Part shown: positions 34,291-46,954 of the stretch, in pieces | How positions within the stretch are numbered: the stretch's first letter is position 1 | How the letters are laid out: every line of letters begins with the position of its first letter | NCBI GenBank assembly: GCA_037974665.1 | Contig: CM075777.1 | Span: forward strand, 12,423,001-12,487,000 | Source of the DNA: Ehretia macrophylla | Lineage: Eukaryota; Streptophyta; Magnoliopsida; Boraginales; Ehretiaceae | Direction of reading: 5' to 3' | Length of the DNA: 64,000 bases | The notes under the pieces: generated by a model | Databases searched by the model: none | The model's input: the letters and a program-made list of their open reading frames with translations, nothing else | What the model was told of the DNA's origin: nothing | Position numbers and translations under genes: made by a program

Positions 34291-35204
34291 AGTAAAGGGC
34301 AGTAATCCTACTTATATGGAGAGAGTACAGTAGATGCATGACTGGAAAGAATAACTAAAAGAAATAAAGGGCAGTTAAAATGAATGCAAACATGACGATT
34401 CAATTTTTATGAAATGAAAATAAGACTAATTGCATTCACAACATAACAAATCTACTCTAATTCCATTCACAAAATTAGCATAAATACATATTGAATCAAA
34501 GACAATTAATATAATAGAAAATAAACTCAACCAAGCAACATAGGAACCTTTTATCATATCAACATTGAATGCGTAAAATAAGAAACATTTAATACACACC
34601 ACGCCTATTTATACTTGTTTGCGCAAGTCGGTTTGTTCATTGCCTACTTAGTAGATGCCTCTAAGATCAATAATTTATTCTAGGTGGGTTGGTCAGATTT
34701 TCTCATGGAATGGTCTGGAAAAATCAACACAAAAGCTATGCAAGAATATACTTTAATTTATAATAAAAAAAACTTGTACAATGATTACTACAATATTATT
34801 ATAACGAAACCACCCTGTCTATTTATACTTGAGCAAAGGCGGTGGTGAACCAAAGAATTCAGAGTCACCAACTTGAGGAAACTCCTAGTGTACAATTTTT
34901 TAATCAATCATACTCCATGATTTTTTTTTTGCTTAGAAGCTAGCTTTTCTTGAAGCTTTCGGGACATGAGATGAAGAAAGCTAAGTTAAAGCTATTATTT
35001 ATTATTTAAAGAGATAATGGGTTATGAAGATAGGATAATATCTATTTCTCTAATTTAAGATAATTACGAAAAGTTGTTTTCTAAATAACCAACATCATTG
35101 AAATAATCTTTTTATATTTCATTTATAATAGTGTAATTATAGGACATATTTTATTAAGTAGTAAAATACACATTCATATGCATTTATTTCAATACCTGAA
35201 AAGT
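34291..35204. other. CACTA interior, no gene
   Basis: AT-rich, no coding motif recognised. Confidence 0.4.
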
Positions 35205-35661
35205 GGGTGAAGTGCACTAAACTCCCTTATACTTTAGCGAAAGTGCACAACACCCCCCTATAGTTCAAAAACTCTCTGAACTAGTCCTTATGTTTTTTAA
35301 AAATGTACAATACCCCCTACAGTTATAAAATCCGTCATATTTAACGAATTTTGTAAAAAAGACGTAAATACCCTCTTTTTTTTTCATTTCTCTCTTTTGT
35401 TTTGTTTAGGCCAAAAAAAGAAGAAGGTAATTTGGTCAATTTATATAATTATTTAATAAATAAATTCGTTAAAAATTAAAAAAAAAATCTCACTTAACGA
35501 GTGTGAAGTACATTCTCTGTTAAATTTAACGGATTTTTTAACGGAAGGGGGTGGTTGTGCACTTTTGAAAAATTACAAGGACTAACTCAGGGAGTTTTTA
35601 AACTATAGGGGGGTGTTGTGCACTTTCGCTAAAGTACAAGGGAATCTGATGTACTTCACCC
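35205..35661. mobile_element. Mutator-like (MULE) MITE nested in the CACTA element
   Basis: 457 bp with about 130-bp terminal inverted repeats. The left arm gggtgaagtgcactaaac... matches the complement of the right end ...gtacttcaccc, and both carry ctttagcgaaagtgcacaac and cccccctatag. It is flanked by an exact 10-bp duplication CCTGAAAAGT (35195-35204 and 35662-35671). Long TIRs plus a 9-10-bp duplication are the Mutator hallmark. No coding capacity. The intact duplication means it inserted after the CACTA element and is comparatively young. Confidence 0.85.
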
Positions 35662-36084
35662 CCTGAAAAGTTAAAGAAAGAGGAAAATGCGTAAACTATC
35701 TCATAAAAAAAAAAAAGGAAAAAAAAAAAAAAAAAGAATTGTTTAAGACATTTAATAATGTGAAATTTTAATAATTTCAAAGTCTTGTAAGTTTTCCTTA
35801 AAAAATTAGGGACAAGCATTATTTGCTTCGTTGGTAGAAGTAGAATATCATATAGCGTGCTAAAATTTCATATACAAATCTGAAACAATTACTGCCATTT
35901 TAATTAATTTCTACATTGCCTAGATTGCCTTTCCAGCACAGTACAAAGATGTCTCCAACAATTACTGCCATTTTAAATTAATTTTTTACATAATTAACTA
36001 AGTGCTAAAATTTCATACACAAATCTGTTGACTCTCAAAGGATGACATAGTTTTTCACGAAAATCAAATCTGTCATTTTTACAT

Positions 36085-36440
36085 ATAAGCGTATCTGTAC
36101 ATTTCAATAACACAAAATACACAATGAATAAAAGATCAAAAAACCCTATTTTAGTAGAAAAATAAATGAATATTTATTTAACCAATTACTCACCAAACGG
36201 CAGATCTGAATCCGACAGTAGAGAATTAGCGACGACGATCGAATCTTCTAAGCCGACGGTAGAGATTCAGCGAGGATCTCCATATTTTGTATCTATACAT
36301 CTCAATAACACAAAATCCACAATGAATAAAAGATCAAAAAACCATAATTTAGTAGAAAAATAAATACATATTGATTTAATCAAACACTCACCAGACGGCC
36401 TCCATTGAATCCGACGGTAGAGAATAAAAGTTGTGTGAAT
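36085..36440. repeat. duplicated ~190-bp unit in the CACTA 5' region
   Basis: 36100-36250 and 36296-36430 share aataacacaaaat-cacaatga, aaaagatcaaaaaacc, tttagtagaaaaataaat, actcacca-acgg and gaatccgacggtagaga. Near the right end and upstream of the minus-strand coding remnants, it may be a duplicated promoter/first exon. Confidence 0.7.
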
Positions 36441-36569
36441 CGGGTATGGGAGGCGATTGAAAGAAAATAAAAGTGCTTGTGCGTGTGTGACAATCGGGTA
36501 TGGGAGAGGGAGCGAATTTGGGGAAAATGGGAAATAACAGAGCCGCTGCCCTCTTTTATTTAAAAGAAT

Positions 36570-37375
36570 GTTGCGACGAAGCGGCAACGGCTTCGTCGCA
36601 AAAAAATCCTAGTAGGCCAATTTATTTATGGCCCGAAGGCCGTTGCCAACTAGTCTCATTAGGAGACCATTAGGCGACGGCCACTTCTTAAGGCCCAGAG
36701 CCTGTCGCCACATGGTCTCCTTTGGAGACCACTAACCGACGTAAGGCCCAACCGTTGCCAAATGAGACCATATGGGGATGGCAACATATATTGGCCTAGG
36801 CCAATCCCACGGGCGTCACCCATTTGTCGGTGGCAAATCGGTGATGGCCTATGTAGGTGACAACAACTAATTTAACCCCAACTGTCGTCGCCAAATGCTC
36901 TCCAAATGAGACCATATGGCGATGGCAACATATATTGGCCCAGGGCCAAACCCATGGGCGTCGCCCATTTGTCTCCTTAGGTGACAAATTGGCAACGGCC
37001 CGCAATTTGACTCCAAAGTTAAATTGGTGACGGCCCACGACTTAAGGTCGCGGGTCGTCGCCCATTAGTCGCCTTAGGAGACTAATATGCGACGGTCGTG
37101 GGCCAAATCCATGGACCGTTGCCAAATTGTCTCCCCACCAAGTCCAATGGAGACGAACAAGCGACAAACAGTTAATGTTTCGCACCTATCTGAACTTTAA
37201 TCGCAATTTTGTTGCCCCCGACGACAAATTGGCGACGAAATTTACATTTCCTGCATTATTTTCATCTTTCATTGCTATTTCGTTGCAAATTTGTCCCCCA
37301 TTTTCGCGCCATTATCCATCTTAGGAGGCCATCACCAAAAGGCGACAACTTTGCAACGGCCCGTCGCTAAATTCA
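36570..37375. repeat. CACTA right subterminal repeats
   Basis: Many imperfect units around gcgacggcc, ggccgttgccaa, gtctccttaggagac and tggagaccatatggcgatggc in both orientations, continuing to the terminus at 37390. Confidence 0.8.
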
Positions 37376-37390
37376 ATTTTTCTTGTAGTT

Positions 37391-39965
37391 AGCCTTTGTG
37401 CATGACATATTGATGGATCATTTATTTCTTTTTTCTTTAAAAAATGGATCAACGGTGGTTTCCCACATATCCACATAGATGGATCATTTATGTATATAAA
37501 TAGACAGGATCAATCAAACTTAGTATTAAACTTGAGTGAAGATATCTAGAGCAAATGTAAGACCTAGTATTGATGACCACATTCAGCTAGAACTTCTAGA
37601 TTTTCATACTTGGACAATTACAACCCTCCAATAGTATGTATTATGATGATCACATTCTGGCTATAGCCTCCAAATTGCCATGTTCGAATACTGAATCCAG
37701 TGAAAATCTTAGTTGGATTTTGAATATCCTAAGTCTGTATGAGTAATTTACAAACGAATATAACTTTATTTGGAAGGTTACATTTTGAGCATCTGGATTA
37801 CCATGTTTAGATAGTGAATCCTCTATAAATCTTAATTGGTTGTTGAATTACAAAAAGAGTTTTGAAATCCTTTTCCAGATTAAGCAATCTAGAAAGATTG
37901 GTAAGTTCAATTTTAATTCTATACTATGAAGAGTCGGAAAGACATATTATTAGCTTGGTCCAAATTTATAAACAAAAGAACAAGAATGGGATATATTTCG
38001 CCTATTTCTTGAGCGGTTGCATTAAAGAAATTGGATAAAAACACACCAAAATAAAAAAGACTATTACATTACCCTGAAGTTAGTACCACACCCTTATCTA
38101 ACACAAAATTTATGAATTAAAATCTCGTATCTAAAGGACATTTTATAACAACCAAACCATAGAGATCATGAATTATCATTATCCTAAAATTGTCTGGCTT
38201 TGACGCAGTAGTTCTCAGACACGTTTATCTTTCTCTTGTTTTTTTCATTGTTATCGGTATTCTAAAAATCACATAGTGCTTTTGAACAAAAGTTGTTGAC
38301 TATTTGGTTTATGTTGGATAATGTTTAGCTTTTAGAAACTTTGAGGACAATATTGAACTTTAAAAAATATGAAGGAGTATATTTGAGTAATTCATTTTTT
38401 CTTCTCCATTTTAGTAATATTTTGTCTAATCTCATTTTTTTATAGTTTAATATTTCTAAACATTCAATATGGAACACAAAATCATATTATATAAAATTTC
38501 TCATCTACTTTATAGAAAATACCTTTTGGGATAAATTCCAAAAATCTCATATTTCTCTGTTAAATATAAAATATCTTAATCCCATTAATTATCCTCCATC
38601 CTCAACCTTTTTCAACATCAAGTTCTTCATACAAAAAATTAGAAATTAGCACAATGAGGGATACCCTTATCCATGGCCCATAGAAAGATTATGTAACATT
38701 TAGACATACAATCAACACACAAATGGAAAAAGCCTGTTTCATAATTGCCTTGAGAAAGGTCTATCCAGTACGATTCTAAGTCTTACACGTGTTAATCAAA
38801 TAAAATAAATTGGATTAAAAGAAAATTGACTAGTCGGGGGAAGAAAGCCAAAAAAAGAAAAAGATAAAAAAAAGAGATAAAAGGAAAAACTAACAAGATA
38901 AATTAAATACCAAAAAACATAAAAACAAAAAACAAATAGCAGTAGAAGAAAAATTACTTTGGCAGAATGAAGATTATACTAACGATACTATAAAGAATAC
39001 TCAAGTGAAAATCAGTGAAACTATTCATAATCAATGAGATCACAAATTATTCTTAGCCATTGAACTTTTCAAAAAGGTAAAAGTTGATATTGGGAAGCAA
39101 CTTCACACTGAATTGTGTTTGAAAAACTTGCTACCCAATGAGAGGACTTACATAGAGATGATCTGGGCTTTGTGAAGCTAGGTTGGTTGTAGAAGCACTA
39201 CAATGTTTCAATCGTTGTAAAGCAGTTGGAGTCTCACTTGAGTTCAACACATGTTATGCTTGCTAAAGCACTCTAGAACAAGAATAGATATGAAGAAGCC
39301 TATTCTGTTTATAAAGAGGGACTAAATATGAATACTAGGATGTGATCTTTGGTTTTGTAATCCAGCACATCATGCAGATGTAAACTATACTATCATGTTA
39401 AAAATAATGTGGATTATGTTGTAGCATAACGTTAAAAATAAATGAAAAGAAGTAAAATTAAAAGGTTTGAGTTTTCATATGCTTTCCACAATGGCCTAAG
39501 GTAATGCTTTCCAAAATTAATAAAGTGTCACACTCTAAATAAAAAAAAGACACTAGGTTATAAATGTAATTAAAATCCTTAACCCTAAACACTTACCCTT
39601 TTAATCTAACCTATTTTCCAAAACCTCTCTCCCATCTTTCAGTCGTTCCAAGATCACACCTCTCAACCCCAACATCACCACAAAGGCACCACTATCATAA
39701 AGTAGGAGCAACATCGTGCCTAAACACCACAAAATCACAACACCACCATGCCTAAAGACCACCAAATCGCGGCACCACCATGCTTAAACTCCACCAAACT
39801 GCAGCTCCCTCAAATTGCGACACCACCATATGCCAAAACCATCACGTTGTTGCTCCAAAATATTCTTTTTTTATTCCGTTTATCTTTATTCTTTATTTTT
39901 TATTTGATTTTCTTTCTGATTGATTTTTTCTTGATTTGTTTTATTTTGTTTAGGCCATGATTTAT
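37391..39965. other. intergenic, possible PPR-like relic
   Basis: No intact gene. 39040-39180 reads in one frame as FLAIELFKKVKVDIGKQLHT then LLPNERTYIEMIWAL before a stop. It looks like a relic of a helical-repeat protein, but the family is not identified. The rest is AT-rich. Confidence 0.3.
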
Positions 39966-40138
39966 GCATCTCCAACAGTCACTTTGTTTACTGTTGCAGC
40001 GATAGGGAGTGGACTTTTGGCTCTCTAGATGTGGAGAGCTATTAACCAAGTGTAGGGGCTCCCATAAATAGAGAGCCACTTTTAGGGGTTCTGTTGGTGA
40101 TGCAAAAGGGTATTTGTCTTTTAAAGATGCAGTTGGAG
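39966..40138. mobile_element. short MITE
   Basis: End symmetry catctccaacagtc (39967) / gcagttggagata (40131), with inner symmetry ggctctctagatgtggagagc and ctcccataaatagagagcc. About 170 bp, no coding. Target duplication unclear. Confidence 0.5.
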
Positions 40139-42343
40139 ATAGTCTATGGCTAATTCAAATATTCTTTTTATTTTTTTCTCTATACGTAGAGAGTTTGGAG
40201 TCGTCTTCTTAACTTTAGGGACTCCCTATTTGAATTTTACTCTAACATACTCTCTACTTTTAATTCATCCTTATTTCATGAGCTCTCTATTTCAATTTCA
40301 CTCTAATAATTTCTCTATTTTAGGAACTCGCTCTTTTTGTTTTTCCAATATATCTCCATTTTATTTTTTTATTTATATTTTCATTTGTTAAAAATAATAT
40401 TCTATTTTAATTATTAATATTATTCTAACCCAATATAAAATAATTTTACCCAACAAAATTCTATACGATGTAAATTAATTCTACCCAACACAATTCTACC
40501 CAATATAAAATAACTCTACCCAACACAATTCTAACCCATTGTAAAATAATTCTTTCCAAGAGAACCACCCCCAACCCCATATTTCATCCTCTGCCAAGCC
40601 CCCTCCCCAACAGCACATCAACGTTGAAAGAACAAATGATGATTGTTTTCCCCAGCCTATTTTTCCTCTCACCCCAATAAAATATCATACCAAACTCAAG
40701 TCAAAGCAAAGGTTTCTTACATTGAAGGAAGAAAAGGAAACTCAAGTTGAAGCAAAGACTTCTTACATTGAAAGAAAGAGTAAAATTATTTTGGGTCCAT
40801 GTGGTTATGCGTAAATCACCTTATGGTCCTCCAACTAAAAAAAATTCCCTTTAGGTCCATTTTTTCCGCGATCGTGACGGAATTTGCTGAGCTAAAGGGT
40901 AAAATGGTACATTTCCATCACAATATAAAGAAAATAGTGATTGGTTGTAGTGGAGCCACATCGGCTCCACTAAACTAGTCATTTTGTCCAAAGCCACGCG
41001 AAAGAGGTAGCAAACACATACACACACTAAAACACATACATATACATTCACGATAAACACACACACGCACATTAAAATACATGCACACACACAGTCGAAA
41101 ATTCGATGAAAAAAAAGGACCAGCAACTCGATTTCTTCATATAAGCCACGGATTATCAGCTTATCAAGGTTAGTTTTGTTTTTTTTTCTTATCTCCATTT
41201 ATGATTTTGAACCAAAGGTTTAGGGTTTTATGATTAAAAGCTAAGAAATCTGTAATGCATGTATATTTTCTTTGTTGTTATGTAATATATTGATGTATTG
41301 GTTGAGAAATTTGAAGTGAATGCTTTGCATGTATAGTTTATGGGTTAGGGTTTGTGATCGAATATGATTACCGGACTTAAGCTTAGGGTTTTAGCTTAAA
41401 ATGAGTTTGAATGCTTTATATTAGTGTTATTATACCATAATTTTGGCTATTTTTCAGTTATTGATATTGTTACTAAAAAAATCATTTCGGCTAGAGCATT
41501 TTCGGGTAGACTATGATGCATTTCAGCTTGAGCATTTTTCGCGTAGAGTTTTAGCATAAAATTAGTTAGAATGCTTTATTTTGGTGTTATTATAACTTTT
41601 TTCGTTATTGTTTTTGGACTTTCAATGGCCCTGTATTATTTTTTCTATGATCAACATCTGTGTTTTGTTTGGTTCCTTTTGTTCCTCTTTCCCGTCAACC
41701 CCCTGTGTAAAAGATGGAAATTAGTCTCCAACTTGGACCTGAAGCCTAAAACTCTAATATCCACCATAAATTGTATTTTTTTTTCTTTTTTTCTTTTACT
41801 TCCTACTTCTTCTAGCCCCTGGTTTATTTTACTATATGTTATAATTATTAATACTATTAGCACCTTTTTTTTTTGTTTCCTCTCTGTTCAGTCTGAACAA
41901 AAAATATATATGCTAACAAATGCTTTAAAATTGAAACAAAAATAATAATAATATGTACATATATAAGTAAGTGTACAGAAGCACCAATAACTTTGTGAAT
42001 CCTATTTGTAAAGTCTACAGTACAGTGCCTATGCATTGGATAAGTTTTGATTGGAAAGTACAACCTATGTTTACCAAGGTTATGTTTTATGGCTTACTGC
42101 ATGCAACATGAATTCAAGCCACCATATGCTAAACCAATAAATTTCTGCATATCTTCTGATTACTAATAGGAACTAAAAATTTGGTATCTTTTTCCTGCTT
42201 TGTCTCCTCAGGAATGTTATGGTGTAAAGTCCACGACACTAATCATACAACCATGCATTCTAGTTCCATGTTAAACATACAAATATCCAAAATGTGTAGA
42301 ATGAGTATCGTGATTTTAGACTTAAGAAACCATTTGTCCCTAT
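40139..42343. other. intergenic, simple repeats, no gene
   Basis: 40440-40555 has three to four copies of attctacccaacacaattct / acccaatataaaataa. 41010-41095 is a CA-rich microsatellite. 41390-41440 and 41545-41600 share ttttagcttaaaat-agttt-aatgcttta. None is coding. Confidence 0.5.
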
Positions 42344-42798
42344 TTAGGTCATCCTCAATGGAGGCTCTAAATTAAGGGGATCTAAAAAAAATTTATCCCC
42401 AATGAGGGGCTCTATAAAATTGAGTCTCTATATTATGTTAAATTTAATTTTACAAACTAATTTGAATATATATTATTTTTTCTCGTGTGTTAATTTTCTT
42501 TTGATAAATTATTATTGTCATCATCGTAACTTTTTTTACGAACATTTCGACCAAAAAATTATTTAATTCTGACAACGGTAAAAATTATTGAATTATGATG
42601 ACAGTTAATTACGTTTGATTTGTATTTTATATTTTTATTATATTCTCTTTTGTTAATTAATTTGTATTTAATTAAAATTAAAAAAATTTATCCGAATAAT
42701 ATCTATTGGGTTGAATTTTCTTTCATCAATCGTGAATTCAGAAATTTAAACATGTAGTACAACCGAAAATAAACTAGCCAATACAAATAATCCATAAT

Positions 42799-43740
42799 TT
42801 AAGACAAACTGGGATGGTATACATCATTGTTAAAGTCTATTGAACAGGCGGTCTTTCTTGCAATAATGACCCTTTGTTGCTCAATCAAAAATGCTCTTCT
42901 TTCCGGAGTTTCGATTGTCGAAGTCTTTATATTCATAGTTTTTGTATCTGCAAATTCTTCATACCTATCCGTGTACTTCTTCATAATTTTTCCCATATTT
43001 CTTGTTTCTTCTACGATATCTTCGACATTGTTCTTACCTTTTAATTTTTTAGCCTTCTTGTTCCCAATCGGCCTTGACGATGTGGGATTGCTTTGGGTTT
43101 CCGCCACTGACTCACTGGGGTAATCATTATCGAGAGAATTTGGATTTTCGATTAGAGTTCAGGTGGAGTCACTGATGCATGCGTATCAGTGACATTCTAT
43201 GTGGATTGAACATCGATAATTTTTCTCCATTTTTGACCATCTTGTAAAATTGTCCAACAATGTTCGAGGGTAAAAAAATTTTCACCGGCAGCAGAGTATA
43301 AGCGTCGAGCGTCATTGAGCTAAAAAACAATTCAACAAATTAATAAAAATTAGTTTTGAAAATTTTCGATATTATATAACATGTAAAATATAAAATTAAT
43401 AATATCTAAAAAACTCACATTGTCAATAGCATTTGCTCCGCTCCTCGGTCTCAAATGTACTTGAGCAATACACTCAACAAATCGTGTACAATTTTGGTTT
43501 ATGGGCGACCATCGGCATTTCAGACTTTTTGATGTCCTTTTTTCAGTTGGATAGTTAGTGGGGTGGAACTCTTCAAATTTTTCAAGAATTCTGTTCCACA
43601 TTGTTGTTATTGTTTGGCCTCGCCCAATAATAAGATCTTCACTGATTACGATGAAGGCCCGACATAAAGCAATATCTTTTTAAAAGATAAAATTGCGACC
43701 CCTCGAAGTACCATCGGTATATTTCATACCTTTCAAAGAA
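42799..43740 (-). pseudogene. PIF/Harbinger ORF1, Myb/SANT DNA-binding protein
   Basis: In order on the minus strand: MKYTDGTSRGRNF, then after a stop DIALCRAFIVISEDLIIG, MWNRILEKFEEFHPTNYP, KSLKCRWSPINQNCTRFVEC and RSGANAIDN. This is the SANT-like domain of plant PIF/Harbinger ORF1 (same family as NAM-associated and GST-T3-like annotations). A presumed intron (about 43320-43415) is followed by ARRLYSAAGENFFTLEHCWT and the C-terminal SSRPIGNKKAKKLKGK with a Lys/Glu-rich helix to 42799. ORF1 helps move the transposase to the nucleus and bind the element ends. A stop in the first domain, another near 43199 and frame changes make it a pseudogene. Confidence 0.8.
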
Positions 43741-43744
43741 GAAA

Positions 43745-44560
43745 AAACGATAGTTAGCAAAATTAAGAAAAAAAATAAATTATTTAAACAATAAAATGCC
43801 ACTAAAAATTCAGTTTACAAAGTCTTGAATTATAATTAATTTTAATTTGGATGAATTTTTAATTAAAATTGACCCAAACTATTAAAAAAAATTTAAAAAC
43901 CCTTTTTAAAAAAAAATCCGAATAGGTTAAATTTCAATGTAATTTTAATCATGCTTTAAATTTTAAATAGAATTTACCTAAATTCTATATAAAAAAAATC
44001 AAAAAACACTTAACAAAAAATGAATTCCAAAAAAATTAAAATTGACCCAAACTATTAAAAAAAATTTAAAAAAGCCTTTAAAAAAATCCAAATAGGTTAA
44101 AATTCAATGTAATATTAATCATGCTTTAAATTTTAAATAGAATTTACTTAAATTCTAAAAAAAATTGAACAAAAATTGCCAAAAAAATTAAAATTTATCC
44201 AAACCCTTGAAAGAAAAAAAACTGAACAAAAATTGAATTCCATAAAAAATTAAAATTTATCCCAACCCTTTAAAAAAAAAATTACAAACCCTTGTATAAA
44301 ACCATCCCCTCCCCCATTTTTCTCTTTCACCCGTCGCCCACTCCCCACCCACCCACCGACCCACCCACGAACCCACAGGTCTTCCCTTGTCCTTCCCCAC
44401 ACCCCACCCCACCCCACCCCACCCTACCCCACCTCACCTCACCTCTGTTTCTCCCTTCCCCGCTGCCCCTCCCCTCTCCACCCTACATCCCGGCTGCCTT
44501 TCCCCTCCCCGCCATCCCCGATGCACCATTTTTTTTTTTTTTTGCAATTGATTCAGTTGT
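43745..44560. other. Harbinger interior without coding; AT-rich then C-rich
   Basis: 43790-44285 is AT-rich with an internal repeat (aaaattgacccaaactatta at 43865 and 44038). 44320-44460 is rich in (CCCCA)n. The plus-strand Pro/Ser-rich frame there is low complexity. Confidence 0.5.
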
Positions 44561-44562
44561 TG

Positions 44563-44563
44563 T

Positions 44564-44604
<41 letters not shown>
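44563..44604. repeat. (GT)n(AT)n microsatellite
   Basis: gtgtgtgtgt followed by about 26 bases of (AT)n. Confidence 0.95.
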
Positions 44605-44607
<3 letters not shown>

Positions 44608-45081
44608 CAGGTGATTCAGATCTTGAGCACTCACCTTTTTTTTTTCGATAGATGAAATTTTTTTTGAGTTGTTTGGATATATTTGTTTGAATGGATAAAT
44701 TGTTGAAGTTGAGTGTTGGATTTTTTCGCTTGAATATATAGAAAATCCAATAGCCAACGGCTATATTTTTTTGAAGATTAAAGCTGAAGAATGCAACGAC
44801 TTCTTTTTTTTTTTTGCAGATGTTTGTACTTTTTTTTAAAAAAAAAAGTCATATCTGACGATGTCAAATCTGACATCTTGGAAGAGATCATGTGGGTTGT
44901 AAATTTTTTTGTCTTTTTCTTGGGCTCCATTTTTTTTTGAAATCTATTAAATTTGGTACAAAAGTAACAATTTAGAGCCCTACAATAATCATTGGTGTTG
45001 CATTTTTGTTTCAAAAAGCTCTATATTTACAAAAAAAATTGTAATTATTATGTTTTAAAGACTCTATTGAACTTGTCCTTA

Positions 45082-46240
45082 GGACTGGTTGCAAACAAGA
45101 ATCAAGTCGTCCACAAGTTGAAGGTTAATATGAAATATTATTAGGACCCACAAATCAAATTTTCCCTGAATGGTACATCTATGGAGAAAAGTTAGTGTTG
45201 CGGGTAGTAATTTTTACCTTTTTCAACACAAGCATAGTTTTTTTGGTAGCCTCTATACTTCACTAACTTGACCATATCTTCATTATTCAGAGATCAAAAT
45301 ATATTTTAAAATTTGGCACCCAAATATGAATATGAATCCAACAAAATTCACTGTAAAAATTCCGGGTTATCCCCAAAAAAATGCCATAGCATACAATTGA
45401 AGCAACAATAAGAGTGGTATATTATTGATATAAAAAAAAAAAACAGAAAGGAAGGGAAATATGAGTAATATCATAAACTTGTCCCAGTGAATTAGTGATG
45501 AAAATTCTGAATAGGAAGGAATATGGAAAAAACAAAGGGTGGAATTACAAGTTAAATGACTCTCGACTCTTCTCATCAAAACTCCCAAGTCATCTACATG
45601 CTTCTTACCATGCTACAAAATGGTGGTACACGTGACTTGAAAGTTGGATAGGATGGCCCGGATTATATTGTCTCCAATTTTTATGAAATACAAGATACTG
45701 ATTGAATGCCGAATCGAGGGGCTTGGCTGGTACCAGGCTTTAAAACAGTTTTCTTCGAATCCCAAGATGGTGTGGGTTTTTTTGACCAGCTCGGATATAT
45801 CTCGCCTCCAACAACAACAGCCAACAATTGAAAGAAAACATTGACATTCAATTAAGAGAGAAAAAAAAATCTCTTTATTGGGATCCAAATTTTGTTTGAA
45901 CTACCATGTCTTGGTACATACAGAAGTCTCTCACTTGGGGCCTCAAATGAATATATTAATGTTGATGATAGCTCAATTTTCATTTGAGCTGTGGACACAA
46001 CACCTGCATAAAAAAGAGAGAAAATAAGATACTTCATTTCAATCCTTATGCATGGATGTTCATTGTAATGGTATCTTTTATTTTTATTCTTTTATCATTC
46101 TTGTTAATATCTTTACTAATCTTTAAGATTGTGTGCCTGATTTTGGCTGAAAACAGTGCTTTGAAGATCATCTTCCCAGAATTCTGAAGCCTAAAAATTA
46201 ATTTAACGAGCGATTAAGGACTATGAAAAGAGATCATTCC
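45082..46240. other. intergenic, no gene
   Basis: No coding frame or element recognised. It lies between the Harbinger element and the 3' side of the bHLH pseudogene. Confidence 0.4.
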
Positions 46241-46712
46241 AAATGTTTATACAGTTGGTGGAAATTCTTGATTACCTGCGCTGCAGCTTCACTTTAACTG
46301 TCTACAGGCTGAAGTTGCATGCTTGAATTTCAATACATAGCAGTACTCACATGGAGGGGCACTTTTGTTCCATCAGGAATGGAACTATGCAAGTTTGGTA
46401 CTTGCAGCAACTCAAATGAGATAGACAATGCTGATGCTGACTTATCCGATTCCGACGTTGCCACGAGCCAATTATCTGTGAGACTGAAACATCTGAAAAT
46501 TGGCCAAGAGATGAAGATGATGACAGAAGTGGCAAATGTAAGCTGACTTACATCTTTTGACAGAAGAGCTTCTATGTTGACATCCATTCTTGGATTAATC
46601 GTAGCTAACTACATAGAAAGGAACTGATTTACAGGATTAGAAATACAAATGTAATCAGCATAATAATTCACTATCACCATAAAAGCTAGTGAATTTTCCG
46701 ATTATAATTTAC

Positions 46713-46781
46713 CTCGACTTGGCGCTGCAGTGACTGCACATAGTTTATGATCTCAGCAAGCATGACAGCATTCCCAGTCGC
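46713..46781 (-). other. bHLH pseudogene exon, helix 2
   Basis: 69 nt between acceptor ttatag and donor GTAAAT. It encodes ATGNAVMLAEIINYVQSLQR then QVE. Relatives have Lys where this copy has Asn in TGNA. Confidence 0.85.
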
Positions 46782-46888
46782 CTATAACAGCAATATGCCA
46801 ACAATTTAGAAAACTGATAAGTTTTTGTGTGATTATAAATGTCATAAGTGGCCTAACTGAGCTTTAAAAAATGGTCTTTTATTCAGAC

Positions 46889-46954
46889 CTTGTTGCAACC
46901 TGGGACAAGATCTTGTAAGAGCTTCATTTTTTGACTAATTTTCTCCCTTCTCAC
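46889..46954 (-). other. bHLH pseudogene exon, basic/helix 1
   Basis: 66 nt, acceptor tggcag before 46954 and donor GTCTGA after 46889. It encodes 22 residues VRREKISQ...VPGCNK without lesions. Confidence 0.85.

Larger units (their letters stand above)
32785..37390 (-). mobile_element. degenerate CACTA (En/Spm) transposon
   Basis: The left end CATTACAAGAAAT (32785) and the complement of the right end, AACTACAAGAAAAAT (37390), match CACTACAAGAAA-type termini with one change each in the CACTA motif. Inside each end are dense subterminal repeats: gtctccaaatcgtcgccact-type units at 32810-33235, and gcgacgg / aggagac units in both orientations at 36570-37375. Minus-strand coding remnants lie at 33448-33910 and 34000-34050. 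No TNP2-like transposase is present, so it is non-autonomous or internally deleted. Flanking 3-mers ATT and AGC do not match. A MULE-type MITE is nested at 35205-35661. Confidence 0.75.
42347..45078 (-). mobile_element. PIF/Harbinger DNA transposon retaining only ORF1
   Basis: Ends GGTCATCCTCAATGGAG (42347) and the complement of the right end GGACAAGTTCAATAGAG (45078) agree at 12 of 17 positions. Each is flanked by TTA (42344-42346 and 45079-45081), the PIF/Harbinger target duplication. The interior encodes, on the minus strand, a Myb/SANT ORF1 protein (42799-43740). The DDE transposase ORF2 is not found, so the element depends on a helper or is dead. The interior also holds C-rich tracts (44320-44460) and (GT)n(AT)n at 44563-44604. 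Confidence 0.75.

Noticed and set aside
39040-39360. PPR/TPR-like relic (ELFKKVKVDIGKQLHT)
   Set aside because: One short stretch with stops; family not identifiable by eye. Mentioned only as a possibility in the interval entry.
44292-44651. Pro-rich plus-strand frame
   Set aside because: Encoded by CCCCA and CCT low complexity and ends in a microsatellite.
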